A stretch of 64,000 nt of DNA from JANMZO01 sp963763135 (GCA_963763135.1 CAVXNJ010000012.1:1302001-1366000); one strand, 5' to 3'; counted from the first letter of the stretch, positions 8,595 to 17,019 are shown. Notes: generated by a model not told the origin, from the letters alone. Numbers and translations are program-made.

Positions 8595-8622
8595 ACCGAT
8601 ATATCGTAACGTATCTCGATAG
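8595..8622. promoter_or_regulatory. Putative PadR operator in the padR promoter
   Basis: A perfect 10-bp palindrome CGATATATCG (8597-8606) overlaps a wider inverted repeat TATCG (8602-8606) / CGATA (8617-8621). It lies 22-50 bp upstream of the padR start, inside the expected core promoter. This AT-rich symmetry stands out in a high-GC background. Assignment to PadR is inference. Confidence 0.6.
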
Positions 8623-8688
8623 GTTTTATTCCGCGAGATTTTGAGATTTTCGAAACAACCTCGTCATCTTCCGCGGAACACCGATTAG

Positions 8689-8712
8689 TACAACCATTTG
8701 GTTGTATATAGT
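8689..8712 (+). promoter_or_regulatory. ArsR operator and leaderless promoter
   Basis: Inverted repeat TACAACCA (8689-8696) and TGGTTGTA (8699-8706) with a 2-bp centre, 8/8 arms perfect. Directly after it is TATAGT (8707-8712), a good -10 hexamer, followed by six bases and then the ATG at 8719. That spacing fits a leaderless transcript, common in actinobacteria. Binding at the palindrome would block the -35/-10 region, so ArsR autorepression is expected. Confidence 0.7.
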
Positions 8713-8718
8713 GGAACG

Positions 8719-9114
8719 ATGGACGTCGCAGACGAAGTTCGGGAAGTGGAGGCCGATCGGCTGTTTCACGCTCTGGCGGACGCAACGCGACGTGACATTC
8801 TGAAGCTCACCGTGCAGGAGGGAATCTCGGTCAGCGTTCTGGCCGGGAGATATCCGATGAGCTTCGCCGCAGTGCAGAAGCACGTTGCGGTGCTGGAGCG
8901 AGCTGGCCTCGTTACGAAGCAACGCAGGGGCCGGGAACAGTTGGTCCACGGAAATGTCGACGCCCTGCGTCAAGCGGGGGCGCTCCTCGATGAGCTGGAA
9001 ACGCTGTGGCGCCTCCGTTTTGAGCGCTTCGCTGATGTGCTCGCGGAAGACCTCGATCAGACCCAGGTAGCAGTCGCAGTAGTCCACCCACAGAGAGAAA
9101 GAGTGCATCCATGA
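8719..9114 (+). CDS. ArsR-family winged-helix regulator
   Basis: 131 aa from ATG 8719 (an upstream in-frame TTG lies inside the operator and is rejected). It shows the ArsR fold: FHALADATRRDILKLTVQEG, then SVLAGRYPMSFAAVQKHVAVLERAGLV as the helix-turn-helix, then a wing (TKQRRGREQ). It lacks the metal-binding Cys pair of the classic arsenic sensors. This type normally controls a following SRPBCC gene, and here its stop overlaps that gene's start (ATGA, 9111-9114). Confidence 0.9.
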   Translation: MDVADEVREVEADRLFHALADATRRDILKLTVQEGISVSVLAGRYPMSFAAVQKHVAVLERAGLVTKQRRGREQLVHGNVDALRQAGALLDELETLWRLRFERFADVLAEDLDQTQVAVAVVHPQRERVHP

Positions 9115-9596
9115 CCGTTACGCGCATCGTCAAAGACCCTCGAGCACTCACCATGACCCTCGACGCCGAATTCCGCGCCCCCGTCGGCCGAGTATGGGAA
9201 ATGTGGGCGAACCCGCGCCATTTGGAGCGCTGGTGGGGTCCGCCAACTTTTCCGGCGACCGTCGTAGAACACAACTGGACACCCGGCGGGCGGGTCACCT
9301 ACTTCATGACCGGACCTGAGGGTGACCGCTTCCACGGCTGGTGGACGATCACCGAAATCGACCCGCCCACCAACCTGTCATTCATCGACGGGTTCGCCGA
9401 CAACAACGGCGAGATCAACCACGCGCTGCCAACCACAGAGACCGCGGTGACGCTGAGCGGCGACGATACGACAACCCGCATGACGGTGGTGTCGAAGTTC
9501 GCATCCATCGAAGCGATGGAAAAAGTTCTTTCGATGGGCATGGAAGAAGGCATCACGTCGGCCATGAACCAGATCGACGCGCTACTTCCCGTCTGA
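9111..9596 (+). CDS. SRPBCC / AHSA1-domain protein
   Basis: 161 aa with the AHSA1 (activator-of-Hsp90-like) pattern: LDAEFRAPVGRVWEMWANP, RWWGPPTFPA, GGRVTYFMTGPEG, GWWTITEIDPP and a C-terminal long helix EEGITSAMNQIDALL. The fold has a deep hydrophobic cavity; ligands are unknown for most members. The 4-nt overlap with arsR makes it the regulated partner in a two-gene unit. Confidence 0.88.
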   Translation: MTVTRIVKDPRALTMTLDAEFRAPVGRVWEMWANPRHLERWWGPPTFPATVVEHNWTPGGRVTYFMTGPEGDRFHGWWTITEIDPPTNLSFIDGFADNNGEINHALPTTETAVTLSGDDTTTRMTVVSKFASIEAMEKVLSMGMEEGITSAMNQIDALLPV

Positions 9597-9717
9597 AACC
9601 ATCGGCGAACCGAGTCCGTACGTCGAAGCAACACCTCCTCGCGACGTTCGGTCAACTGTTCCCGCTCAGCGGGAGTTCGTGTCCGAACGTCGGTGCGTGC
9701 GGCACAGGTTCGCGGGT

Positions 9718-10875
9718 TCAGTAGGAACGCGGCAGGCCAAGGATCTGTTGCGCCACGTAATTGAGCGTCATCTCCTGGCTGACCGGAGCGATCCGCATAA
9801 CGCGAGCTTCTCGGAAATAGCGCTCGACGTGATACTCCGACGCGTACCCCATGCCGCCGTGGGTCTGGATGGCCCGGTCCGCAGCGAAGAAGCCGGCTTC
9901 GGCCGCGAGGTACTTCGCCGTGTTCGCGGCCTCGCCGCAGTCCATGCCGTTGTCGAAGCGCCATGCGGCGTATCGGGTCATGTGCCAGGCCGACTGCAAC
10001 TGCATGTGGGCCAGAGCAAGGGGATGGGAGATCGCCTGGTTCGCACCGATCGGGCGGCCAAAGACCTCCCGCTCCTTGCCGTATGCCACGGCCTTCCGCA
10101 ACGAGACCTCACCGATACCGATCGCCTCCGCGGAGATCAACACCCGTTCGGCGTTGAGGCCGTGCAGCAGATACTTCCAGCCTTCGCCCTCTTCCCCGAC
10201 CCGCCGCCAGCCCTCGACCGGAAGACCGTCGTAGAACACCTCACACGAGGCGACCGCGTTGCGACCCATCTTCGGGATGGGTCGTATGTCCACATAGTTT
10301 CGGTCAAGGTCCGCCAGGAAGAGCGACAATCCTTTCAGTCCCTGGCCGGGGCCGGTGCGGGCGAGCAGCAGTACCACTTCGCTTTCCAATGCCTTCGACG
10401 TCCAGATCTTGCGTCCGTAGATCTTGTAACCGCCGTTGCCGTCAGGTTCGGCCCGCGTGCTGATTCGCGACGTGTCGGTACCCGCATCGGGCTCGGTCAC
10501 GCCAAAGGCAACGTGGAGATCACCCGAACACGCCCGGGGCAGGAACGTCTGCTTCAACCGCTCGTTGCCGAATTTGATGACCGGGTTCAGCCCGAAAATC
10601 GTCAGGTGGAGCGCCGAGCAACCGTTCATCGCCGCACCGCTGGCCGCTACGGTCCGAAGGATCTGCGCGGCTTCGGTGATTCCGCGTCCTCCCCCGCCGT
10701 ACTCCTCAGGGATCGCGATGCCGACCCAGCCACCGTCGGCCATCACCTTGTAGAACTCCCAGGGGAACCGGTGGTCGGCATCACACTTCATCCAGTACTC
10801 GTCGTCGAACCCTCGACAGATCGCGTTAACGGCTTCGGTGATCGCAGCGATGTCTTCGTCTTCAGTGAAGTCCAT
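9718..10875 (-). CDS. Acyl-CoA dehydrogenase
   Basis: About 385 aa from the ATG at 10875 (MDFTEDED; an ATG at 10926 would add 17 residues). FAD-dependent first step of acyl-CoA oxidation. Landmarks are IPEEYGGGG, FGVTEPDAGTDTSRI (flavin/substrate loop), GRKIWTSKA, and the C-terminal THGGMGYASEYHVERYFREAR. The position of the MCAD-type catalytic Glu (in an EGTS-like motif) reads IAPVSQEM. A Glu in GLNAERVL aligns roughly with the alternative catalytic Glu of isovaleryl-CoA dehydrogenase, so activity is plausible. It stands alone, divergent from the next gene. Substrate unknown. Confidence 0.9.
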   Translation of the reverse strand: MDFTEDEDIAAITEAVNAICRGFDDEYWMKCDADHRFPWEFYKVMADGGWVGIAIPEEYGGGGRGITEAAQILRTVAASGAAMNGCSALHLTIFGLNPVIKFGNERLKQTFLPRACSGDLHVAFGVTEPDAGTDTSRISTRAEPDGNGGYKIYGRKIWTSKALESEVVLLLARTGPGQGLKGLSLFLADLDRNYVDIRPIPKMGRNAVASCEVFYDGLPVEGWRRVGEEGEGWKYLLHGLNAERVLISAEAIGIGEVSLRKAVAYGKEREVFGRPIGANQAISHPLALAHMQLQSAWHMTRYAAWRFDNGMDCGEAANTAKYLAAEAGFFAADRAIQTHGGMGYASEYHVERYFREARVMRIAPVSQEMTLNYVAQQILGLPRSY

Positions 10876-11003
10876 GTGTGTAGCCAAGCGGAGAAGTCGC
10901 CGCCGCGCCAAGTCGGCCGAGGTCATCGGGGTCCGCCCGGATCAGCACAAGTCCGCGCCCACGTCCGCGCCCATTTGCACGCCAGGAGTCCTACGATGGC
11001 GGG

Positions 11004-11450
11004 ATGGCACTTGAAGGCAACTACGTTCCCAGTCCAGCGCAGTGGGTCCGAGATCAGGTCGACCTCTACGAACGCACCGGTGGCAAGGAAGGCAACACGC
11101 TCCGCGAAACCGGGTTGCCCGTCATCATCGTGACCACCCGGGGAGCGAAATCGGGTGACATCCGAAAGCTTGCCCTCATGAAGGTGGAGCACGACGGTGA
11201 ATACGCACTCGTCGCCTCGATGGGCGGAGCGCCCAAAAACCCGGTTTGGTACTACAACCTCAAAGCCGATCCCGAAGCGGTCATGATTCAAGACGGCCCC
11301 GAACCCTTCGATGCCGTCGTGCGCGAGATCGACGGCGAAGAGCGGGCCATCTGGTGGGAGCGGTCAGTCGCAGCCTTTCCCCCATACGCCGACTACGCGA
11401 ACAAGACGGACCGGGTAATCCCCGTTTTCATCGCATCGCGAAGGACCTGA
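11004..11450 (+). CDS. Deazaflavin (F420)-dependent nitroreductase-family protein
   Basis: 148 aa of the Ddn/DUF385-like split-barrel family. Signature pieces are LPVIIVTTRGAKSGDIRKLALMKVEHDGEYALVAS (shown only in part here: TTRGAKSG, RKLALM), GGAPKNPVWYYNLKADPEA and a C-terminal AAFPPYADYANKT. Members bind coenzyme F420 and reduce diverse substrates. The start at 11004 (ATGGCACTTGAAGG) leaves the usual N-terminal YVPSPAQWVRDQV helix intact. The start is 128 bp from the divergent acyl-CoA dehydrogenase. Confidence 0.88.
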   Translation: MALEGNYVPSPAQWVRDQVDLYERTGGKEGNTLRETGLPVIIVTTRGAKSGDIRKLALMKVEHDGEYALVASMGGAPKNPVWYYNLKADPEAVMIQDGPEPFDAVVREIDGEERAIWWERSVAAFPPYADYANKTDRVIPVFIASRRT

Positions 11451-11503
11451 CAGCTGCGATTCAGCGCGGCTTAGCGGCACATCATCCGCAGTCCGATTGT
11501 GGA

Positions 11504-11890
11504 ATGCTGAGGGGCGTGGAAAACGCGGTAGGGCTGGTACGCACACTCCAGGCAATAACCCTGGTCACTCGAGACATGCGGGTTGCCGTCGCCTTTTACG
11601 AAGCACTTGGGTTCGTATTGGATTTTGGCGGACCCGACGCCCCGTTCAGCTCCCTTCAAGCGGGCAACAGCTACCTCAACTTGCAGTTCGTCGAAGACGC
11701 CGAACCGGTCGAAGGCGGCTGGGGACGGGCGATTTTCTTCGTCGACGACGTCGACGCCATGTACCACCGGGCCATAAACGCCGGATTTACACCGCTGACC
11801 CAGCCCGCCGATGCCGTGTGGGGCGAGCGGTACTTCCACATTCGAGACTGCGATGGACACGAACTGAGCTTCGCCAAACGACTGCACTGA
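11504..11890 (+). CDS. VOC-superfamily (glyoxalase/bleomycin-resistance fold) protein
   Basis: About 128 aa if ATG 11504 is used; GTG 11516 is an alternative and neither has a strong ribosome site. It has the beta-alpha-beta-beta-beta pattern: LQAITLVTRDMRVAVAFYEALGF, then YLNLQFVEDAE, GRAIFFVDDVDAMYHRAINAGF, and the closing YFHIRDCDGHELSFAK, whose Glu and His are candidate metal ligands. The substrate is unknown. It follows the F420-type gene by about 50 nt on the same strand. Confidence 0.82.
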   Translation: MLRGVENAVGLVRTLQAITLVTRDMRVAVAFYEALGFVLDFGGPDAPFSSLQAGNSYLNLQFVEDAEPVEGGWGRAIFFVDDVDAMYHRAINAGFTPLTQPADAVWGERYFHIRDCDGHELSFAKRLH

Positions 11891-11982
11891 GGCGCCTGCG
11901 GAGCGGGTCGCGAGCGCGGTAACGGGAACATTTCCGAGCCTTTGCTCGGATCCGTCCCACGACAGGTAATCTGTCAGGTCTT

Positions 11983-13359
11983 ATGTCAGAGCAGTCATCG
12001 CCGTCGGCTCTGTCGACCGCTTCGTCGTCCGATCCCAACGCTGAGGCGCTTCGCATCGCATGGCTCGTCTATCGAGGCAACCCGCATTCCGGCGGCCAGG
12101 GCGTCTACACCCGTTACGTCGCCCGTGAACTCCGGAACCTCGGACACTACGTAGAGGTGTTCAGCGGGCAGCCCTACCCGGTGCTCGACGACGGTGTGCG
12201 GCTCGTAAAGGTTCCGAGCCTCGATCTGTTCAGGGCCGATGATCCCTGGCACATCCCGCGCGTCAACGAAATCGTCGAACGGGTGAAGTCCGCTGGATCC
12301 GTGGCCGACGTCGCCACGGACATCTTCGAGTTTGCCCACATGTGTACGAGTGGGTTTCCGGAGCCGTGGACGTACTCGTTGCGAGTTCGTCGGTACATGA
12401 AAGAACATGCCCACGAGTTCGACATCGTGCATGACAACCAGTGCTTCGGCTACGGAATCAAAGGCATTCAAGACGATGGCCTTCCGGTCGTCGCCACGTT
12501 GCACCACCCCATCACCGTCGACCGCGATCTGGAGATTGCCGACCTTCCCCGTGTGTACCCCACGAAACGGTCGGTCGCCTACCTCAAACGCCGCTGGTCG
12601 CTCATGCGGTGGTACGGATTCCTGGGCATGCAGGTGAAGGTCGCTCGCCAGATTCCGAGGATCATCACCGTGTCGGAATCGTCGAAGCGCGACATCGTGG
12701 CGCAGATGCACGTCAAGCCTGAGCAGCTGCACATCGTGCCCGTCGGCGTGGACCACGAGCGTTTCAAACCCATGCCGCACATCCAGCGCCAACCGCACCG
12801 GATCATGACGACCGCATCAGCCGACGTGCCGCTGAAGGGTCTGCGGCCGTTGCTCGAAGCACTCGCCAAGGTGCGGGCCGAGCACCCGATCGATGTCACG
12901 ATCGTCGGCAAGAAACGCGAGGGCTCCGTGCTTCCCGAGTTGCTCGATCGCCTGGGGCTCAACGATGTCGTGACGTTCGAGTCAGGCGTATCCGACGACC
13001 GGATCGTCGAGCTCTACAACGAAGCCGAGATGGTCGTCGTTCCTTCGCTCTATGAGGGCTTCTCTATCCCAGCGATCGAGGCCATGGCCTGCGGCACCCC
13101 GCTTATCACCACGACCGGTGGAGCGCTCCCGGAAGTTGTCGGCGATGCCGCGCTGACCGTGCCACCGAATGACCCCGACGCTCTCGCCGCTGCGATCCTC
13201 AAGGCGCTTCGCGACCCGTCACTTCGCCAGAAACTGGGTGAAGCGGGTCGCGCCCGGGTGCTCAACGGCTTCACCTGGAAAATCGCAGCCGAAGGTTGTG
13301 TTGAGCAATACCGGGCTCTGCTGGAAGACCGGGCCCGCGCAGGCCATAAGCGCGCTTAA
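11983..13359 (+). CDS. GT4-family glycosyltransferase
   Basis: 458 aa with a GT-B fold. The N-terminal half has RIAWLVYRGNPHSGGQGVY, the Gly-rich acceptor loop. The C-terminal nucleotide-sugar domain has IVGKKREGS, the SLYEGFSIPAIEAMACGTPLI signature (E-x7-E type, about residues 355-375) and GGALPEVVGDAAL. It transfers an activated sugar with retention to an unknown acceptor. It is first in a run with a methyltransferase (18-nt gap) and an alpha-toroid protein. No membrane segments, so it acts at the cytoplasmic face. Confidence 0.92.
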   Translation: MSEQSSPSALSTASSSDPNAEALRIAWLVYRGNPHSGGQGVYTRYVARELRNLGHYVEVFSGQPYPVLDDGVRLVKVPSLDLFRADDPWHIPRVNEIVERVKSAGSVADVATDIFEFAHMCTSGFPEPWTYSLRVRRYMKEHAHEFDIVHDNQCFGYGIKGIQDDGLPVVATLHHPITVDRDLEIADLPRVYPTKRSVAYLKRRWSLMRWYGFLGMQVKVARQIPRIITVSESSKRDIVAQMHVKPEQLHIVPVGVDHERFKPMPHIQRQPHRIMTTASADVPLKGLRPLLEALAKVRAEHPIDVTIVGKKREGSVLPELLDRLGLNDVVTFESGVSDDRIVELYNEAEMVVVPSLYEGFSIPAIEAMACGTPLITTTGGALPEVVGDAALTVPPNDPDALAAAILKALRDPSLRQKLGEAGRARVLNGFTWKIAAEGCVEQYRALLEDRARAGHKRA

Positions 13360-13377
13360 TTCTAGGAACTACTACGT

Positions 13378-14106
13378 ATGCTTACCGTTAAGTACGACAA
13401 GTTGGGTGTGAAGGCCGGAGACCGTCTTCTCGATATGGGCGCCGGCGCGGGTCGTCACGCGTTCGAAGCGCTGCGGCTCGGAGCTTCCGTCACGGCACTC
13501 GACTACAGCATCGACGATGTCCGCAAGGCGGGATCCACGCTGTACGCCATGGAGCTGGAAGGCGGATTGCCGCCGACAGCCTCCAGCGGCTGCGTCAACG
13601 GCGACGCGTTGCATCTGCCCTTCGCCGAGGCCACGTTCGACCGCATCATCTGCTCCGAGGTCATGGAGCACATCCCCGATGATCGTGGTGCAGCAGCCGA
13701 GCTGTTCCGGGTCTTGAAGCCCGGCGGCACCATCGGCGTCACCGTTCCATCGTGGGGACCTGAGCTCGTCAACTGGGCTCTCGACTCCGAGTACCACGCC
13801 CCGGCCGCGGTGGGCGGACACGTGCGCATCTATCGCAAGTCCGAGATCAGCGAGCGTCTTACGACGGCGGGGTTCACGCTTTACGGTGCGCACCGCGCTC
13901 ATGCGTTGCACTCACCGTACTGGTGGCTGAAATGCGCCGTCGGGGTGAACAAGACCGACAACGTTCTCGTGAAGAAATACCACGACCTTCTGGTGTGGGA
14001 CCTCATGAAGCGGCCGCCCGCGACGCAGATCCCCGAGAAGATCCTCACACCGGTTCTCGGCAAGAGCCTGATTCTCTACGGCCGCAAGCCCATCGAAAGC
14101 AACTAA
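13378..14106 (+). CDS. Class I SAM-dependent methyltransferase
   Basis: 242 aa. Motif I LLDMGAGAGRHAFEAL (about residues 18-33) binds S-adenosylmethionine, ALDYSIDDV carries the acidic ribose-binding residue region, and DRIICSEVMEHIPDD with FRVLKPGGTIGVTVP complete the Rossmann core. The C-terminal third is helical and specific to this subgroup. Its stop TAA overlaps the next start (TAATG, 14104-14108), which implies translational coupling. Confidence 0.9.
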   Translation: MLTVKYDKLGVKAGDRLLDMGAGAGRHAFEALRLGASVTALDYSIDDVRKAGSTLYAMELEGGLPPTASSGCVNGDALHLPFAEATFDRIICSEVMEHIPDDRGAAAELFRVLKPGGTIGVTVPSWGPELVNWALDSEYHAPAAVGGHVRIYRKSEISERLTTAGFTLYGAHRAHALHSPYWWLKCAVGVNKTDNVLVKKYHDLLVWDLMKRPPATQIPEKILTPVLGKSLILYGRKPIESN

Positions 14107-15104
14107 TGCTGACCGATGCACAGCGTGCTGGGAGCGTCGCCTCGATCGAGCGGCTTCAGCTCCAATCGGGACTCGTGCTGTGGGTCGACGGCGGTCACGC
14201 CGACCCGTGGAATCACGTCGAGACCGCTATGGCTCTTGATGCGGGCGGCAGCTTCGATGCCGCCAGACGCGCCTACGAATGGCTTGCCAACAATCAGCGC
14301 GCTGATGGCTCGTGGCACCAGTACTACGAAGCCGATCGCATCAAAGACGAGAAGTTCGACGCGAACACGATTGCCTATGTGGCCGTCGGCGTCTGGCACC
14401 ACTACCTTTCGACGGACGACCGCCAATGGTTGGAAGCGCAGTGGCCGATGGTGTCGAAGGCGCTGTCGTGGGTGCTGCAGCTACAGCAGCCGACCGGTGA
14501 AGTTCTGTGGGCCCGCGAACCCGACGGCACCCCGTTTCACTACGCGCTGATCACCGGTTCCTCTTCGATCCACCACAGTCTTGGCTGTGCCGTTTCGATT
14601 GCCCATGAACTTGGTCGGTCCGCCGAGGGATTCGTCGCCGGGCGCAAGCTCCTCGGTCATGCGCTGAAGCACAACGCCTTGGAGTTCTTCGCCGAGAAGG
14701 ACCGATGGGCCATGGACTGGTACTACCCGGTTCTCGGCGGCGTCTTGACCCACGACGACGGAATCGAGGCGCTGAAGAAGCGGTGGGATGAGTTCGTGAT
14801 CGATGGCCACGGGGTCCGTTGCGTGAACGACCACCCGTGGGTCACGACCGGCGAGACCGCCGAGGCGGCAATAGCTTGTGCGACGCTCGGCATGCGGACC
14901 GAAGCGCGCATGCTGCTCGACTACACCGAGACGCTTCGCCACGACGACGGGTCGTATTGGACCGGTCTCCACGTACCGTCAAATACGTGGTTTCCCGAAG
15001 GCGAACGGACGGCTTACAGCGCCGCCGCCGTTCTCCTCGCTGATGCCGTCATCAGCAATCCGGAATCACCGACGGCCCGGGTCTTCGGGATCCTGCCCGA
15101 GTAA
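14106..15104 (+). CDS. 'Prenyltransferase-like' alpha-toroid protein
   Basis: 332 aa. It is built from Trp/Gly-rich helical-hairpin repeats: WLANNQRADGSWHQYY, then DANTIAYVAVGVWHHYLSTDD, GEVLWAREPDGTPF, a GSSSIHHSLGCAVSIAHELG segment, MDWYYPVLGG, CVNDHPWVTTGETAEAAIA and HDDGSYWTG. Such repeats form an alpha/alpha toroid seen in terpene cyclases, protein prenyltransferases and 6-hairpin glycosidases. It lacks an evident DDXXD-type cyclase motif, so the automatic name 'prenyltransferase' should not be taken as function. A sugar-active role in the GT4 pathway is equally possible. Confidence 0.8.
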   Translation: MLTDAQRAGSVASIERLQLQSGLVLWVDGGHADPWNHVETAMALDAGGSFDAARRAYEWLANNQRADGSWHQYYEADRIKDEKFDANTIAYVAVGVWHHYLSTDDRQWLEAQWPMVSKALSWVLQLQQPTGEVLWAREPDGTPFHYALITGSSSIHHSLGCAVSIAHELGRSAEGFVAGRKLLGHALKHNALEFFAEKDRWAMDWYYPVLGGVLTHDDGIEALKKRWDEFVIDGHGVRCVNDHPWVTTGETAEAAIACATLGMRTEARMLLDYTETLRHDDGSYWTGLHVPSNTWFPEGERTAYSAAAVLLADAVISNPESPTARVFGILPE

Positions 15105-15137
15105 CGCGGGGTCGCCTCGGCCGCTCGGCTGCGACGA

Positions 15138-15183
15138 ACCAACCGACCAAACCAACCGACCAAACCAACCGACCAAACCAACC
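15138..15183. repeat. 13-bp tandem repeat between convergent genes
   Basis: Unit accaaccgaccaa at 15138-15150, 15151-15163 and 15164-15176, plus a partial fourth copy. It fills the 91-bp gap between the 3' ends of the alpha-toroid gene and the convergent methyltransferase. It does not fold into a hairpin; slippage could change its length. Confidence 0.9.
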
Positions 15184-15195
15184 CGACGGAAGCAG

Positions 15196-15837
15196 TTACC
15201 CGACGCGGCGGAGGATACGAAGTGAGCCGCAGTTCAACTCGGGCACCTCGGCAAACCGTCCGGATTCCAGCGCCGGCAGGTAGATCTGTTCATAGGGCGG
15301 CCGTCCGCCGTCGGCGGGGTCGGGGAACACATCGTGGATAGCGAGAAACCCATCCGACCGCACGAACGGAGTCCACAGCTGGTAGTCCTGCCGGGCCGGC
15401 TCCACACCATGACCGCCATCGATGAACAAGAAGGCCAACGGGGTCGCCCACGCCTTGGCCACCGGTGCTGACTTGCCCACGAGTGCGATGACCGAATCCT
15501 CGAGGCCTGCGGCCTCAACGGTCCTTCGAAAGAACGGAAGCGTGTCCATCCGGCCCGTGGCCGGGTCGACCACGTCGGTATCGTGATGTTCCCAACCGGC
15601 CTGGTTCTCCTCCGAACCCCGGTGGTGGTCAAGGCTGAACAGCACCGTGTTCTTCTGCTCGGCGGCAGTTCCTAAGTACACAGATGACTTGCCACAGTAC
15701 GAGCCGACCTCAAGGAACGGCCCGTGGACTTCGACAGAAGCGGCAGCCCGCAATAGCGCCGTTCCCTCGTCGACGGGCATGAAGCCCTTCGTGCGTTCCA
15801 CCAACTCGGAACGGTCACGTGAAAGTTGCACCGTCAC
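15196..15837 (-). CDS. Class I SAM-dependent methyltransferase (Methyltransf_24-like)
   Basis: 213 aa from a GTG at 15837. It shows VHGPFLEVGSYCGKSSVYLGTA (motif I), VLFSLDHHRGSEENQ, and the motif FLFIDGGHGVEPARQDYQLW with GFLAIHDVFPDP, typical of the sub-family whose members methylate sugars or small glycosides. It starts 7 nt after the stop of the exported protein upstream, so they form one unit. It faces the GT4 operon tail to tail and may act on the same product (inference). Confidence 0.85.
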   Translation of the reverse strand: MTVQLSRDRSELVERTKGFMPVDEGTALLRAAASVEVHGPFLEVGSYCGKSSVYLGTAAEQKNTVLFSLDHHRGSEENQAGWEHHDTDVVDPATGRMDTLPFFRRTVEAAGLEDSVIALVGKSAPVAKAWATPLAFLFIDGGHGVEPARQDYQLWTPFVRSDGFLAIHDVFPDPADGGRPPYEQIYLPALESGRFAEVPELNCGSLRILRRVG

Positions 15838-15844
15838 GCCAGCA

Positions 15845-16801
15845 CTACTTCTTCTTCTTCGGTGGTTTGGTCGGCTTCGGGGTTACTTCCTTCGCCTTCT
15901 TCTGACCGGGCTTGTAAGCCGAGGACTTCGGTGCACAGTACCGCTTACCGCCAACGGTCTTGCAGAAGAGCACGGTCGTGGTCGTGCGGAGTTTGGAGAC
16001 TCTGGTTGTGGTCGTTCGACCAGAGCTCGGGACCGTCGTGGTCATTTTGTCGAGCGACAGCAGTGTCGTCGTTGTGGCCCCCGGTCGAGTCGACGAGGTC
16101 GAAGTGGTCGACCCGCCGGCGAGTGTGGAGCCGGTCGTCGTGGTGAGCAGTGGGTTGATGGTGGTCGACGTCGTGGTGCTCGTGGATGTGGACGGGGCGA
16201 CAATCGAACTCGGCCACGGCAGTTGGTAGAACGAGGCGGGCTGTGGGTTGGTGGTCTCGTCGCCGACGCAACGTGCATCGCTCTGACCGGCCCACTGCGC
16301 GAACTGGCTCGTCACCTTGTCGCCGACCCGGGCGGCAAAGGCCCAGCGTCCGGCACAGAGTTTCCCGTAGGTGACGGTGTAGGTCGTGGAAGAGTTCCCG
16401 GGAATCGTCGCAATCGTGTGGTACCAGGCACCGGTGGCCTGATCAATCACGCCAACCTTGCCGGTTCCGTCGTCGACACCGAGGATTTGGTCGGGCTTTT
16501 GGCCGAAGCGCAGGATCATCGGCTGATTGACCAGCGACACCGACGCCGGGTTCGTAACCGTAACCGTCGCTTTGACAAACGTTCCGGTCGGCAAACCGGC
16601 CGACGTGGTGGCCAGTGGGATCTCGAACGACATCGTAATCACGAGACCGGGAATCGTTGTCGGCGGTTGGGCCTGGGCTTCTATCAACGACGACTGGGCG
16701 AGCGCCGAATTCTGCGAAATACCAACTAACAGGGCCACGGCGGAAACGAATGACGCGAGCCCACGGAGAAGCACGGGTTTGTGAACTGCGGTCATGAACA
16801 T
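15845..16801 (-). CDS. Exported Ser/Thr-rich protein with Lys/Pro C-terminal tail
   Basis: 318 aa (an ATG two codons in, 16795, is an alternative start). An N-terminal signal peptide (LASFVSAVALLVGI, cleavage near ALAQ) leads into a beta-rich domain (about 45-195) resembling a DUF11-type or conserved-repeat module. A Ser/Thr low-complexity linker (about 200-275, STSTSTTTSTT) and a Cys-pair segment (FCKTVGGKRYC) follow, then a basic tail rich in Lys and Pro. The linker is a plausible O-glycosylation target in actinobacteria. It is co-transcribed with the downstream methyltransferase and adjacent to a GT locus, so it could be that locus's substrate, though this is inference only. Confidence 0.78.
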   Translation of the reverse strand: MFMTAVHKPVLLRGLASFVSAVALLVGISQNSALAQSSLIEAQAQPPTTIPGLVITMSFEIPLATTSAGLPTGTFVKATVTVTNPASVSLVNQPMILRFGQKPDQILGVDDGTGKVGVIDQATGAWYHTIATIPGNSSTTYTVTYGKLCAGRWAFAARVGDKVTSQFAQWAGQSDARCVGDETTNPQPASFYQLPWPSSIVAPSTSTSTTTSTTINPLLTTTTGSTLAGGSTTSTSSTRPGATTTTLLSLDKMTTTVPSSGRTTTTRVSKLRTTTTVLFCKTVGGKRYCAPKSSAYKPGQKKAKEVTPKPTKPPKKKK

Positions 16802-17019
16802 GAGCCTACGTGAGGAAGTACCGGTACAAGAGTTAACGCGCCAATGCTACGTCTACTTAATATTCGCGTGCCACACAATTGGGTTTCTTGGGAATCCATA
16901 ACGGAAAACCCGAGTGAACCGACACCCGAGCGCTAGGGAATAATCGTCGTTAAGAGAGCAATTTGCCCGCGGGCGGTGCGATCCCATCTTTCACTCCCGA
17001 TGAATCGAATTCGAGTCAC

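Noticed and set aside
9679..11133. 484-codon plus-strand frame opposite the acyl-CoA dehydrogenase
   Set aside because: Antisense shadow; Arg/His-rich composition with no domain, while the minus frame has the full enzyme.
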